NCBI GenBank assembly: GCA_012800355.1
Contig: JAAZJL010000093.1
Coordinates: forward strand, 1-50,671
Direction: 5' to 3'
Length of the DNA: 50,671 nt
Source: Erysipelotrichia bacterium
GTDB lineage: Bacteria; Bacillota_I; Bacilli_A; Erysipelotrichales; Erysipelotrichaceae
The notes under the pieces were generated by a model, which was not told where the DNA came from, searched no databases, and was given only the letters and a program-made list of their open reading frames with translations. A program made the translations under genes and the position numbers. Shown here one piece after another: positions 1-7,694 of this stretch. The first letter of the stretch is position 1; each line of letters opens with the position of its first letter.

Positions 1-149
1 AAACGTTGTCTTCCTGTATAAAATGGATGACAGTTTGAACAAGTGTCAACCTTGATTTCTTTTTTAGTAGAATGTGTTGAGAATTCTGTTCCACAAGAAG
101 CACAAGTAACTGTTATTTGGTAAACGTTTGGATGAATATCTTTCTTCAT
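1..149 (-). CDS. rpmE: 50S ribosomal protein L31, 3' end cut by window edge
   Basis: Reading the minus strand from an ATG at 147-149 gives 49 codons starting [20 protein letters not shown] and ending at the window edge, so the C-terminus is missing. The start is supported by AAAGGAG about eight bases upstream. Four cysteines at residues 16, 19, 37 and 40 (CASC and CSNC) are the zinc site of the C+ form of L31, and the [14 protein letters not shown] segment is characteristic of the family. L31 sits on the large ribosomal subunit and helps hold the subunits together. It lies downstream of murA on the same strand. In Bacillus subtilis a murA paralogue and rpmE also lie in the same neighbourhood, so the order is plausible. 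This gene was too short and incomplete for a simple ORF scan, but the identity is clear. Confidence 0.93.
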   Translation of the reverse strand, partial: MKKDIHPNVYQITVTCASCGTEFSTHSTKKEIKVDTCSNCHPFYTGRQR

Positions 150-270
150 AATACAATCTCCTTTCGCCTTGGATTACATGCGAATCCAAAGTAAGTGCTT
201 TAACATATTAACATAGTTAATAAGCTTTTTCAATACTTAAATTGCTGATTTTATCTTAAAACAAGGTATT
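150..270 (-). promoter_or_regulatory. rpmE promoter and leader with hairpin
   Basis: On the minus strand TTGAAA (plus-strand 228-233) and TAATAT (205-210) are separated by 17 bases and can serve as -35 and -10 boxes for rpmE, placing a start near 198. The short leader contains a perfect 7-bp stem, TTGGATT/AATCCAA (169-189, 7-base loop), just upstream of the Shine-Dalgarno sequence. L31 mRNA leaders of Firmicutes are a described regulatory RNA class, so this hairpin could be an autoregulatory L31 leader. That link is inference, since only the hairpin is seen. I see no convincing murA terminator in the rest of the gap. Confidence 0.5.
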
Positions 271-1536
271 TTAATCAATAATTTCTCGATAAATATCAGC
301 ACCTAAAGCTGATAGTTTAGCGACAATATCTTCATAACCACGATCAATATGATAGATGTCGTGAATTGTAGTAGTACCACTGGCAATTAATCCAGCAACA
401 ACTAGGGCTGCACCACATCTTAAGTCAGTAGCTTTAACATCACAACCAGTCAATTCTGTTGGTCCTACAACGGTTGCTGAAGGGGAAGCGGTAATGATAT
501 TAGCTCCCATTTTATTTAATTCATTACAGTGCTTAAATCTTTCTATATAAATGGTTTCAGTAATTTTACTATTGCCTATTGCTTGAGTCAATAAGGCAGT
601 GAGTGGTGCTTGTAAGTCGGTAGCATAACCAGGAAATGGCATCGTTTTAACATTTGTACTTTCGTAAGGTTTATCATTTTTAGCAACTTCAACTTGATCA
701 TACGAGAAAGAAATATTGACTCCTATTTCCTTTAATTTAGAAATTAATGAATCCAAGTGATAAGGAATAACATTATCTATAATTACATGTTCGCCCATAG
801 CAGCAGCTAAAATAATATAAGTCCCAGCCTCAATTCTATCAGGAATAATTTCATGAAAACAACCTTCTAGTTTTTCAACACCATCAATAACGATATTGCT
901 GGTTCCCCCACCTCTGATCCTAGCTCCCATTTTATTTAGCATGTTGATGCAGTCAATAATTTCTGGCTCTCTAGCAGCATTTTCAATAATTGTTTGACCC
1001 TTAGCATAAACAGCTGCCATCAAAATATTAATGGTAGCTCCAACAGAAGCGAAGTCTAAGTAGATTCTTGTGCCAATTAATTCATCAGCACTAAGAATAT
1101 AGTTGCCATTATCATATTCTATTTTAGCTCCTAAAGCTTCAAAACCTTTGATGTGTAAATCTATTGGTCTAGGACCTAGATTACAACCGCCAGGCATTCT
1201 AATAGCCACATGTTTATATTTCCCAAGTAAGGAACCCATAAAGTAATAAGAAGCTCTAAGTTTGCTAACAGCATCAATTACTAAAGGTTTATTAACCATA
1301 TTTGTTGTATCAATTACTATCTCATCAATGTTGGGAGTAGTTACTTTTACATTCATGTATTCTAAAATTTCTTCTAAACTTTTAACATCTGAAATATCTG
1401 GAATACCAACAATTTTCACCTTTCCATAAGCCAAAACAGCAGCTGGTATTAAAGCTACCGTAGCATTTTTAGCTCCTGAAACTCTGATGGTTCCATTAAG
1501 TGGTTTTCCACCATTAATTTTAATTACTTCTTCCAT
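271..1536 (-). CDS. murA: UDP-N-acetylglucosamine 1-carboxyvinyltransferase
   Basis: MurA transfers enolpyruvate from PEP to UDP-GlcNAc, the first committed step of peptidoglycan synthesis, in the cytosol. The 421-residue length is typical. The N-terminus has the SGAKNA motif with the substrate-binding Lys (K23), and the active-site loop is present as RMPGGCNLGPRPIDLH, with the PEP-adducting Cys at about position 118. The sequence PFPGYATDLQAP carries the catalytic Asp. Because the Cys is present (not Asp), fosfomycin sensitivity is expected from family knowledge. The ATG start has only a weak upstream GGTGAT. A -35/-10 pair facing leftward, TTGTAT (1577-1582) and TATACT (1554-1559) with a 17-base spacer, would give a leader of only about 11 bases. 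It is divergent from the MFS gene and upstream of rpmE. Whether it corresponds to MurAA or MurAB cannot be decided here. Confidence 0.96.
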   Translation of the reverse strand: MEEVIKINGGKPLNGTIRVSGAKNATVALIPAAVLAYGKVKIVGIPDISDVKSLEEILEYMNVKVTTPNIDEIVIDTTNMVNKPLVIDAVSKLRASYYFMGSLLGKYKHVAIRMPGGCNLGPRPIDLHIKGFEALGAKIEYDNGNYILSADELIGTRIYLDFASVGATINILMAAVYAKGQTIIENAAREPEIIDCINMLNKMGARIRGGGTSNIVIDGVEKLEGCFHEIIPDRIEAGTYIILAAAMGEHVIIDNVIPYHLDSLISKLKEIGVNISFSYDQVEVAKNDKPYESTNVKTMPFPGYATDLQAPLTALLTQAIGNSKITETIYIERFKHCNELNKMGANIITASPSATVVGPTELTGCDVKATDLRCGAALVVAGLIASGTTTIHDIYHIDRGYEDIVAKLSALGADIYREIID

Positions 1537-1603
1537 AATTAATCACCATAAATAGTATATAATAATTTTCAATGTGATACAATTAATTAAAGAGGTGAGG
1601 GGA
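1537..1603. promoter_or_regulatory. Overlapping divergent promoters, murA / MFS transporter
   Basis: This 67-base gap carries promoter elements on both strands. Leftward for murA: TTGTAT at 1577-1582 and TATACT at 1554-1559 (read on the minus strand), 17 bases apart. Rightward: an extended -10, TGaTACAAT, at 1575-1583, and another TATAAT at 1558-1563, without a good -35. The murA -35 and the rightward -10 share bases, so the two promoters should compete for polymerase. AGAGGTGAGGGG directly before 1604 is the MFS ribosome binding site. Confidence 0.5.
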
Positions 1604-2776
1604 ATGAACGACCAGAAAAAAATAATAATGTTTTCTATAACTAACCTGCTGAATTATATTGCTGAGGGGGTAGGTTATTGTATGTTAATTGCCTATTTGA
1701 TAGCGATAGGTTATACAGCAACGCAAAGAAGTATAATGTTTTCTTTTGGCGCCTTATTGTCAATGGTTGTCCAATTTCTAGTTGGGTATCTCTGTGATAA
1801 AAATAAGACTGTTAGAAGATATGTTATCTATGGTTATATCGTCTATTCAATAGTGGTACTAGCTTTATATAGTTATAACACCTATAATTTCTATGTTCAT
1901 TTTGTTTTGGTTTCTTTAAATACAGTAATGTTTAGAGTTAGTATGGGCTTATTAGATTCGTGGGTCTTAGAAAGTGGAGAATATTGTAAGACAAATTATG
2001 GCTTTATCAGAGCTTTTGGTTCAATAGGCTGGGTAATTGGTTCTTGGCTTACCGCAATTGTTATTGACTATTTAGGTTATATTTATATTGGAGTAGTTTT
2101 TACGCTTATAAACATTGTCTTGATTATAATCAATCTGAAAATGGATGATGTTGTAAAAGAAAGTCAAGAAAAAATAGATTTAAAATCAGTAGGAAAGCTT
2201 TTTGAAAATAAAGGTTATGTATATTTGATTGTATTAATGTTTTTCATTTTTATGATGCAAACAGCTTTAGACTACACTATAGTAAGTAAACTAGATGCTT
2301 TAAAGGCTAGCAATGCTCAAATAAGTTATTATTGGATGATAACAGGAATTATTGAACTGCCAATGTTCTTTTTTGGTGCTAAAGCAGTTAAAAAATTTGG
2401 GTCAATTCCACTGTTAATAGTATCAATCCTTTCTTATGGATTAAGATTCTTCTTATATGGCATTTCAGTAAGTGTAGTACAAGTCTTAACGATTTCCTTA
2501 CTGCAGGTTACCTGTTTTCCAATTATGAATGTAGTTTCTAAGCAGTTAATAGATGATGAGTCTCCAGCTAGTTTGAAAAGTAGTGGTCAACAAGTAGGCT
2601 TAGCACTTTATTCATCAGTCAGCGCTTTAATAGCACCGCTGATAACTGGGGTGCTTGAAGATGTATTTAGCATAAATACTGCGCTATTTGTGATAGGTAG
2701 TTTTGCTTTGTTTTCATTGCTATTTACCGCTTTCTATGTGCAGGAAAAGAAAAAACAAGGTTTATTTATTAGATAA
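1604..2776 (+). CDS. MFS transporter, LacY/oligosaccharide:H+ symporter-like
   Basis: This is an integral membrane protein of about 390 residues with roughly 12 hydrophobic segments, the usual MFS size. The segment around residues 135-165 (YGFIRAFGSIGWVIGSW, followed by an Asp-containing helix) resembles the FGRARMFGCVGW stretch of LacY and relatives, which suggests the MFS_1-like/oligosaccharide symporter group. Substrate cannot be read from sequence, and a sugar or nucleoside is my inference. I chose ATG 1604 because AGAGGTGAGGGG lies just before it. A GTG at 1574 would add ten residues but falls inside the promoter (its bases overlap TGaTACAAT). No typical terminator follows, and ptsH begins about 100 bases downstream with its own -10 box. 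Confidence 0.85.
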   Translation: MNDQKKIIMFSITNLLNYIAEGVGYCMLIAYLIAIGYTATQRSIMFSFGALLSMVVQFLVGYLCDKNKTVRRYVIYGYIVYSIVVLALYSYNTYNFYVHFVLVSLNTVMFRVSMGLLDSWVLESGEYCKTNYGFIRAFGSIGWVIGSWLTAIVIDYLGYIYIGVVFTLINIVLIIINLKMDDVVKESQEKIDLKSVGKLFENKGYVYLIVLMFFIFMMQTALDYTIVSKLDALKASNAQISYYWMITGIIELPMFFFGAKAVKKFGSIPLLIVSILSYGLRFFLYGISVSVVQVLTISLLQVTCFPIMNVVSKQLIDDESPASLKSSGQQVGLALYSSVSALIAPLITGVLEDVFSINTALFVIGSFALFSLLFTAFYVQEKKKQGLFIR

Positions 2777-2798
2777 ATATCATCTTATTAATTAGTTC

Positions 2799-2822
2799 TT
2801 GAAAACCTTTTCAAAATATAAT
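2799..2822 (+). promoter_or_regulatory. ptsH -10 box with adjoining palindrome (candidate operator)
   Basis: A perfect 16-base palindrome, TTGAAAACCTTTTCAA (2799-2814), sits two bases upstream of a TATAAT box (2817-2822). No good -35 is found at 16-18 bases, so the palindrome occupies the spacer of a weak or activator-dependent promoter. This arrangement suits a repressor or activator site for ptsH. The bound protein is unknown. Confidence 0.4.
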
Positions 2823-2873
2823 AAAATCAATGTAGATTATAAAATATTGATTAACAAGGAGGTTTTAATAATT

Positions 2874-3140
2874 ATGACAGAAGTTAAAGTTTTAGTTATC
2901 GATCCAGTAGGACTGCACGCACGTCCAGCTACAGTTGCGGTGAATGCAGCCAGCAAATGCAAATGTAAGGTAACGGTTTCATTCAAAGGACGTTCAGTTG
3001 ATATGAAATCAATTATGGGTGTTATGTCTTTAGGTATCCCTACTCAATCTGAAATAATAATTACTTGTGATGGGGAAGGCGAAGAAGAAGCTATCAATTC
3101 TATCGTTGAAACATTAAAGGCTCAAAAGGTTATCGGATAA
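2874..3140 (+). CDS. ptsH: Phosphocarrier protein HPr
   Basis: HPr is the general phosphocarrier of the sugar phosphotransferase system in the cytosol. The 88-residue product has His15 in GLHARPA, which takes phosphate from PEP via Enzyme I, and Ser46 in MKSIMGVMSLG, the site phosphorylated by HPr kinase in Gram-positives for CcpA-dependent catabolite control. The ATG at 2874 gives the standard HPr N-terminus. AAGGAGG lies about 11 bases upstream, slightly far. An upstream in-frame TTG at 2799 would add 25 non-conserved residues and lies inside a palindrome, so I rejected it. Enzyme I is not adjacent (ptsI usually follows), so the gene is a lone ptsH followed by a terminator. The cre-like site near 48938 fits with regulation through Ser46. 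Confidence 0.95.
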   Translation: MTEVKVLVIDPVGLHARPATVAVNAASKCKCKVTVSFKGRSVDMKSIMGVMSLGIPTQSEIIITCDGEGEEEAINSIVETLKAQKVIG

Positions 3141-3151
3141 TTAGAAAAACA

Positions 3152-3177
3152 AAGGGAAGGGATGCTTCCCTCTTTTT
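3152..3177 (+). terminator. Intrinsic terminator after ptsH
   Basis: Stem AGGGAAG/CTTCCCT (3153-3159 and 3165-3171) with a five-base loop is followed by CTTTTT. It lies 12 bases after the ptsH stop and ends the transcript before the phosphoglucomutase gene. Confidence 0.85.
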
Positions 3178-3198
3178 AAATTAGGAGAAGTGATAATA

Positions 3199-4887
3199 AT
3201 GAATATAGAAAATAAATATTTAACATGGTTAAATCATCCTTTCATGGATGAAGATTTAAAACAAGAATTAAAAAATATGAATGAAGCTCAAAAAAAGGAC
3301 GCTTTCTATAAGGATGCCGAATTTGGTACTGCTGGAATGCGTAATATTTTGGGAGCTGGTACAAACAGATTAAATGTTTATACCGTTAGAAAAGCTTCAG
3401 TTGGTTTTGGCAATTATTTAAACAGAAAAAAAGGAGAAGTTTCTATTGCTATTGCTTATGATAATAGATATAAATCTACTGAATTTGCGATGGAATCAGC
3501 AAGAATTATGGCTTCTTTGGGTATTAAGTCATATGTTTATAAGACACTTAGAACAACTCCTCAATTAAGCTTTACTGTCAGACATTTAAATTGTGATGGT
3601 GGTATTATGATTACCGCTTCACATAACCCAAAAGAATATAATGGATACAAAGTATACGATAAAAACGGCTGTCAATTAATTCCAGAATTGATTGAAGGAG
3701 TAATTGAAGAAATTGGAAAACTAGGCAATGGCTTTATTGAAGCCCCAAAATTAACTGCCCAGCAAGAAAAACTTATCAATTTTGTTGGCAAGGAAGTTGA
3801 TGAAGCTTATTTAAATGAAGTATTAAAAATACAGTTAAATCCAGATCTTTCAAAAGACAATTTTAAAGTTGTTTATACTCCACAACATGGAACAAGTTTA
3901 AAACCTGTAAAAGCACTATTTGAAAATGTAGGGTATGATACTGTTTATGTTGAGGAACAATGCACATTTGACCCTGCTTTCTCAAATACTTTGGTACCAA
4001 ATCCCGAAGATCCAGATGCATATATTTTAGGTATTGAATATGCTAGAAAAACAAATGCTGATATTGTTTTAGCCACTGACCCTGATGGCGATAGATTAGG
4101 AGTAGCAGTAAAAGATGGTGATGACTATACTTTAATGACTGGAAATCAAACTGGTTCAGTATTAATTGAATACATTTTATCTCAAATGCAACAAAAAGGT
4201 ATTATGCCTGAAAATCCAGTAATGTTTAATACAGTTGTTACTTCAGATTTAGGCGAGATTATCGCTAAGGAATATGGAGTAGAAACAGAAAAAACCTTGA
4301 CAGGGTTTAAATATATCGGGGATAAGATTGAAGGATATAGAATCAGTAAAGAAAAGAATTTTGTCTTTGGTTATGAAGAAAGTTATGGCTATTTGGTTAA
4401 AGAATTTGTCAGAGATAAAGATGCTAACCAGTCATGTCTAATAATTGCTGAATGTGCAAACTTCTATAAGAAAAAAGGTTTAACCCTTCTTGATGTTTTA
4501 AATCAGTTATATGAAAAGCACGGCACTTATTTAGAAACAGTTGAGTCAATAACTTTAACAGGTGCTGATGGAGCAGAAAAACTAAAAAAACTATTAGCTG
4601 ATTTAAGAGCTAATGTTCCTAGTGAAATTGGTGGGTATAAGGTTATTAAATATCAAGACTTTAGAACTGCTAAAAGTTTAGAAAATGGGGTAGAAACAGA
4701 TATTGTTGGTTTTGATAAAAGTGATGTTTTAAAATATTTCTTAGAAGATGGTTCTTGGATTGCCATAAGACCTTCTGGAACTGAACCAAAGTGTAAGTTT
4801 TATTACTGCATTAAGGGGAAAGATCAAAGAGATGTCGAAACTAAAAAAGAAAAATACTTTAAAGCAATTGAAGAAATGACAAAATAA
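3199..4887 (+). CDS. Phosphoglucomutase / phosphohexomutase (alpha-PGM, PgcA type)
   Basis: The enzyme interconverts glucose-6-phosphate and glucose-1-phosphate and so connects glycolysis to the glycogen cluster in this window. All hallmarks of the alpha-D-phosphohexomutase superfamily are in order: the phosphoserine loop TASHNPKEYNGYK (about residue 135), the metal loop DPDGDRLGV (about 290), a sugar-binding loop GYEESYGY (about 395), and the C-terminal phosphate-binding RPSGTEPKCKFY. Length (562 residues) matches PgcA-like enzymes of Firmicutes, which are larger than ManB types. ATG 3199 is preferred over GTG 3190 because the AGGAG at 3183 is only two bases from the GTG. Family members can also act on mannose phosphates, so strict specificity is not provable. 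The gene is flanked by terminators on both sides and appears monocistronic. Confidence 0.92.
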   Translation: MNIENKYLTWLNHPFMDEDLKQELKNMNEAQKKDAFYKDAEFGTAGMRNILGAGTNRLNVYTVRKASVGFGNYLNRKKGEVSIAIAYDNRYKSTEFAMESARIMASLGIKSYVYKTLRTTPQLSFTVRHLNCDGGIMITASHNPKEYNGYKVYDKNGCQLIPELIEGVIEEIGKLGNGFIEAPKLTAQQEKLINFVGKEVDEAYLNEVLKIQLNPDLSKDNFKVVYTPQHGTSLKPVKALFENVGYDTVYVEEQCTFDPAFSNTLVPNPEDPDAYILGIEYARKTNADIVLATDPDGDRLGVAVKDGDDYTLMTGNQTGSVLIEYILSQMQQKGIMPENPVMFNTVVTSDLGEIIAKEYGVETEKTLTGFKYIGDKIEGYRISKEKNFVFGYEESYGYLVKEFVRDKDANQSCLIIAECANFYKKKGLTLLDVLNQLYEKHGTYLETVESITLTGADGAEKLKKLLADLRANVPSEIGGYKVIKYQDFRTAKSLENGVETDIVGFDKSDVLKYFLEDGSWIAIRPSGTEPKCKFYYCIKGKDQRDVETKKEKYFKAIEEMTK

Positions 4888-4917
4888 AAAAAGCGGGCTT
4901 AAAAAAGCCCGTTTTTT
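4888..4917 (+). terminator. Strong intrinsic terminator after phosphoglucomutase
   Basis: CGGGCTT/AAGCCCG (4894-4900 and 4905-4911) forms a GC-rich stem with a four-base A loop, followed by six T. A run of A before it makes it partly symmetric. Confidence 0.92.
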
Positions 4918-4960
4918 ATGACAGGCCTTTTTTTATGTAGTATAATCAAAAAGTCAGGAG
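4918..4960 (+). promoter_or_regulatory. Promoter and ribosome binding site of the tldD operon
   Basis: ATGACA (4918-4923), a 17-base spacer and TATAAT (4941-4946) form a near-consensus vegetative promoter right after the preceding terminator. AGGAG at 4956-4960 would lie only a few bases inside the transcript. Confidence 0.7.
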
Positions 4961-4973
4961 TGTGATTATTGAA

Positions 4974-6374
4974 ATGATTTCAAAAAAGTTAGCGATAGAT
5001 GTATTGAATATCGCCACAAAAACAGGTGCTGATTTTGCTGAAATATATTTAGAAGAAGAAAATTCAGTAGATATTAGCGTAGATAACGGCAAAGTAGAAG
5101 CATGTAATGATTCTTTAACCTATGGAGCTGGTATTAGACTTTTAAAAGATTTACAAAGCGTTTACGGTTATACTAACGACATTACTGCTAAAGGATTAAA
5201 AAAACTAGCAAATGATTTATCTGCTTCATTTACTGGTGAAAGAGTTATAGAAGTTAAAACAATTAAGAAAGTAAAACCAGGAAAGAAAAACCAATCAAAA
5301 ATTCCTTATGATAGTTATCCAAGAAAAAAGATAGTAGAAATGTTAAAACAAGCATCAGAAGTGATGAAAAACTATGATGAGTCAATCGTTAGAACAACAG
5401 TTTCATTTGCTTACAATATTAAAAAAGTCTCAATTTTTAATACTGATGAAAAACAATTTTCTGATACTCGCCCTAAAGGTAGAGCAGGCTTAGTTGCCAT
5501 TGCTTCAAAAGATGGCAAAATTGAAACATTCTATTCAGCTCCAGGAGCTCAAAAAGGAATGGAATTTTTCTTAGAAGAAATTGATTTAAATAAAATTGCT
5601 AAAGACACTGCTGCTTCAGCAGTAACTATGTTATCAGCTGTTGATTGTCCATCAGGGAAAATGCCAGTAGTTATTGGCAATGGTTTTGGTGGAGTTATTT
5701 TTCATGAAGCTTGTGGACATTCACTAGAAGCTACCTCAGTGGCTAAAGGATTATCGGTCTTCTCGGGTAAAAAGGGCGAAAAGATTGCTTCAAGCATTGT
5801 TAGTGCTGTGGATGATGGCACTATTGATGGTGCTTGGGGTTCAGGCAATATTGATGATGAAGGAAATAAAACTCAAAGAAATTTATTAATCAAAAAGGGC
5901 ATTTTAAATTCTTATTTAGTAGATAATTTTAACGGTCGCAGAATGAACGAAAAAGGAAATGGTGCTACTAGAAGACAGTCATATAAATTTGAACCAACTA
6001 GTAGAATGAGCAATACTTTTATATTGCCTGGGAAATCTACACCAGAAGAAATTATCGCCAGTACAAAATATGGTTTATATGCTAAGAGTATGGGTGGAGG
6101 AAGTGTTAGTCCAGCTACAGGAGAGTTTAACTTTGCGGTTGTTGAGGGCTATTTGATTCAAGATGGCAAGATTAGCCATCCAGTTAAGGGCGCTACTTTA
6201 ATTGGTTCGGGAAAAGATATCTTATTAAATATTGATATGGTTGGAAATGATTTAAAACGAGCTCAAGGAATGTGTGGTTCAAGTTCTGGAATGATTCCTA
6301 CAGATGTGGGACAACCAACAATTAGAGTAAGTGAAATCACAGTTGGTGGAACAGGAGAAGTTAACAATGACTAA
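4974..6374 (+). CDS. tldD: Metalloprotease TldD
   Basis: TldD is the zinc-bearing half of the TldD/TldE heterodimeric cytosolic protease, known for trimming unfolded peptides, for microcin B17 maturation and for CcdA turnover in enterobacteria. The product (about 466 residues) has the HEACGH metal motif at residues 244-249 (HExxxH) and the late Gly-x-Cys segment GMCGSSSG with C434, followed by the usual IRVSEITVGGTG end. The ATG at 4974 is the first in-frame ATG. It lies 13 bases from the AGGAG, whereas GTG 4962 is one base from it and ATT 4968 would be a rare start, so the exact start is slightly uncertain. The last eight bases overlap tldE. Confidence 0.94.
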   Translation: MISKKLAIDVLNIATKTGADFAEIYLEEENSVDISVDNGKVEACNDSLTYGAGIRLLKDLQSVYGYTNDITAKGLKKLANDLSASFTGERVIEVKTIKKVKPGKKNQSKIPYDSYPRKKIVEMLKQASEVMKNYDESIVRTTVSFAYNIKKVSIFNTDEKQFSDTRPKGRAGLVAIASKDGKIETFYSAPGAQKGMEFFLEEIDLNKIAKDTAASAVTMLSAVDCPSGKMPVVIGNGFGGVIFHEACGHSLEATSVAKGLSVFSGKKGEKIASSIVSAVDDGTIDGAWGSGNIDDEGNKTQRNLLIKKGILNSYLVDNFNGRRMNEKGNGATRRQSYKFEPTSRMSNTFILPGKSTPEEIIASTKYGLYAKSMGGGSVSPATGEFNFAVVEGYLIQDGKISHPVKGATLIGSGKDILLNIDMVGNDLKRAQGMCGSSSGMIPTDVGQPTIRVSEITVGGTGEVNND

Positions 6375-7692
6375 ATATAAAAATTTTTTTATAAAAGCTA
6401 AAGAAGAAAACTTGGAAGCTTTAGAACTAACAATTAGAAAATCAAGCAATTTCTCTTTTTCTTTTTTCAACAATGAAATTGACTCTTATAAAATGAGTGA
6501 TTCATTTAAAATATCAGCTAGAGGAATTTATAATGGTAAGATGGGAACTGCTGAAAGTGAAAAGTTGGATAAAAATACTATAGATTATATTATTTCTCGC
6601 ATTAAAGAAAATGCTATGTTATTAGATGGTGAAGATAAACCATTTATTTTTGAAGGATCAAAATCTTATAAAAAGAAAAATGTCTTCAATAAAAAACTAG
6701 CTATTACTACAGCTCAAGAAAAAGTACAAAAAATTAAAACATTAGATACAAAAGTAAAAAGTGCTAGTGATTTAATCTTAAATGTTGAAACTCAATATCA
6801 TGAAGAAATGCAAGAATATACAATGTTAAATTCTTATGGTTTAAAACTTACTTCAAAAACCAACTATGCTTTGGTATATAGTTCAGCAACAGCTAATGAT
6901 GAAATGGGCGAAACTAAAGTTGGCTTTGCCTATCGTTTTATTACTGACTTAGATAATTTAAACCAAGAAGAGTTTGCCAAAGAGGTTGCTGAAAAGACTA
7001 TTTCTCAATTTGGTTCTGCACCATGTGCTTCTGGCAAATACAAATGTGTATTTTCACCAAGTGCAACAAGTTCGCTTTTAGAAGCATTATTATCAAATGT
7101 TTCAGCAGAACAAGTTCAAAAGAAGTCATCTTTACTGGCAGATAAACTGGAACAAAAAATTTGTTCAAGCAAAGTCACAATTACAGAATCTCCGTTAAAG
7201 AAAAACCCGTTCTTTAGATATTTTGATGATGAAGGTGTTGCAACTTATGATAAAACCTTAATAAAAAATGGTGTGTTAAAAACATATGCTTACAACTTAC
7301 AAACAGCATATAAAGATCAAGTACAGTCAACGGGCAATGGTTATAAGTCAAGAGGGAAGATGGGAATTGAATTAGTTAACGTGGCAATGAAACCAGGAAG
7401 GTTAAATAAAGAGCAACTTATTGAAAAAGCAGACAAGGGAATTTATATTGATGATATAAGTGGTGTTCATTCAGGATTACATCCAGAATCAGGAAACTTC
7501 TCTTTGATTGCTAGTGGATTTATGATTGAAGATGGCAAAAAAGCTAAACCAGTATCACTAATTACTGTTGCAGGCAATGTTTTTGATGTTTTTAATGATG
7601 TAATCGCTATTGGAAATGATTTAGACTTACAATTCAATGGTTATGAAGTGCCTTCAATGTTAATTAAACAGATTGCGGTATCAGGTAAATAA
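6367..7692 (+). CDS. tldE: TldE/PmbA family protease subunit
   Basis: This is the catalytically inert partner of TldD. It shares the fold and C-terminal glycine-rich blocks (SGVHSGLHPESGNFSLIASG; VAGNVFDVFNDVIAIGNDL) but lacks the HExxxH motif, as expected for TldE. The product is 441 residues, the usual size. ATG 6367 has AGGAG nine bases upstream within tldD and overlaps the tldD stop by eight bases, a sign of translational coupling and equimolar synthesis. An upstream GTG at 6331 in the same frame would extend it into tldD without family support. Together with the next gene it forms a peptide-degrading operon. No RiPP precursor or modification gene is near, so housekeeping proteolysis is the simplest role. 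Confidence 0.92.
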   Translation: MTKYKNFFIKAKEENLEALELTIRKSSNFSFSFFNNEIDSYKMSDSFKISARGIYNGKMGTAESEKLDKNTIDYIISRIKENAMLLDGEDKPFIFEGSKSYKKKNVFNKKLAITTAQEKVQKIKTLDTKVKSASDLILNVETQYHEEMQEYTMLNSYGLKLTSKTNYALVYSSATANDEMGETKVGFAYRFITDLDNLNQEEFAKEVAEKTISQFGSAPCASGKYKCVFSPSATSSLLEALLSNVSAEQVQKKSSLLADKLEQKICSSKVTITESPLKKNPFFRYFDDEGVATYDKTLIKNGVLKTYAYNLQTAYKDQVQSTGNGYKSRGKMGIELVNVAMKPGRLNKEQLIEKADKGIYIDDISGVHSGLHPESGNFSLIASGFMIEDGKKAKPVSLITVAGNVFDVFNDVIAIGNDLDLQFNGYEVPSMLIKQIAVSGK

Positions 7693-7694
7693 TT

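Noticed and set aside
1574-1603. GTG start for the MFS gene
   Set aside because: Falls within the extended -10 element, while a strong ribosome site precedes ATG 1604.
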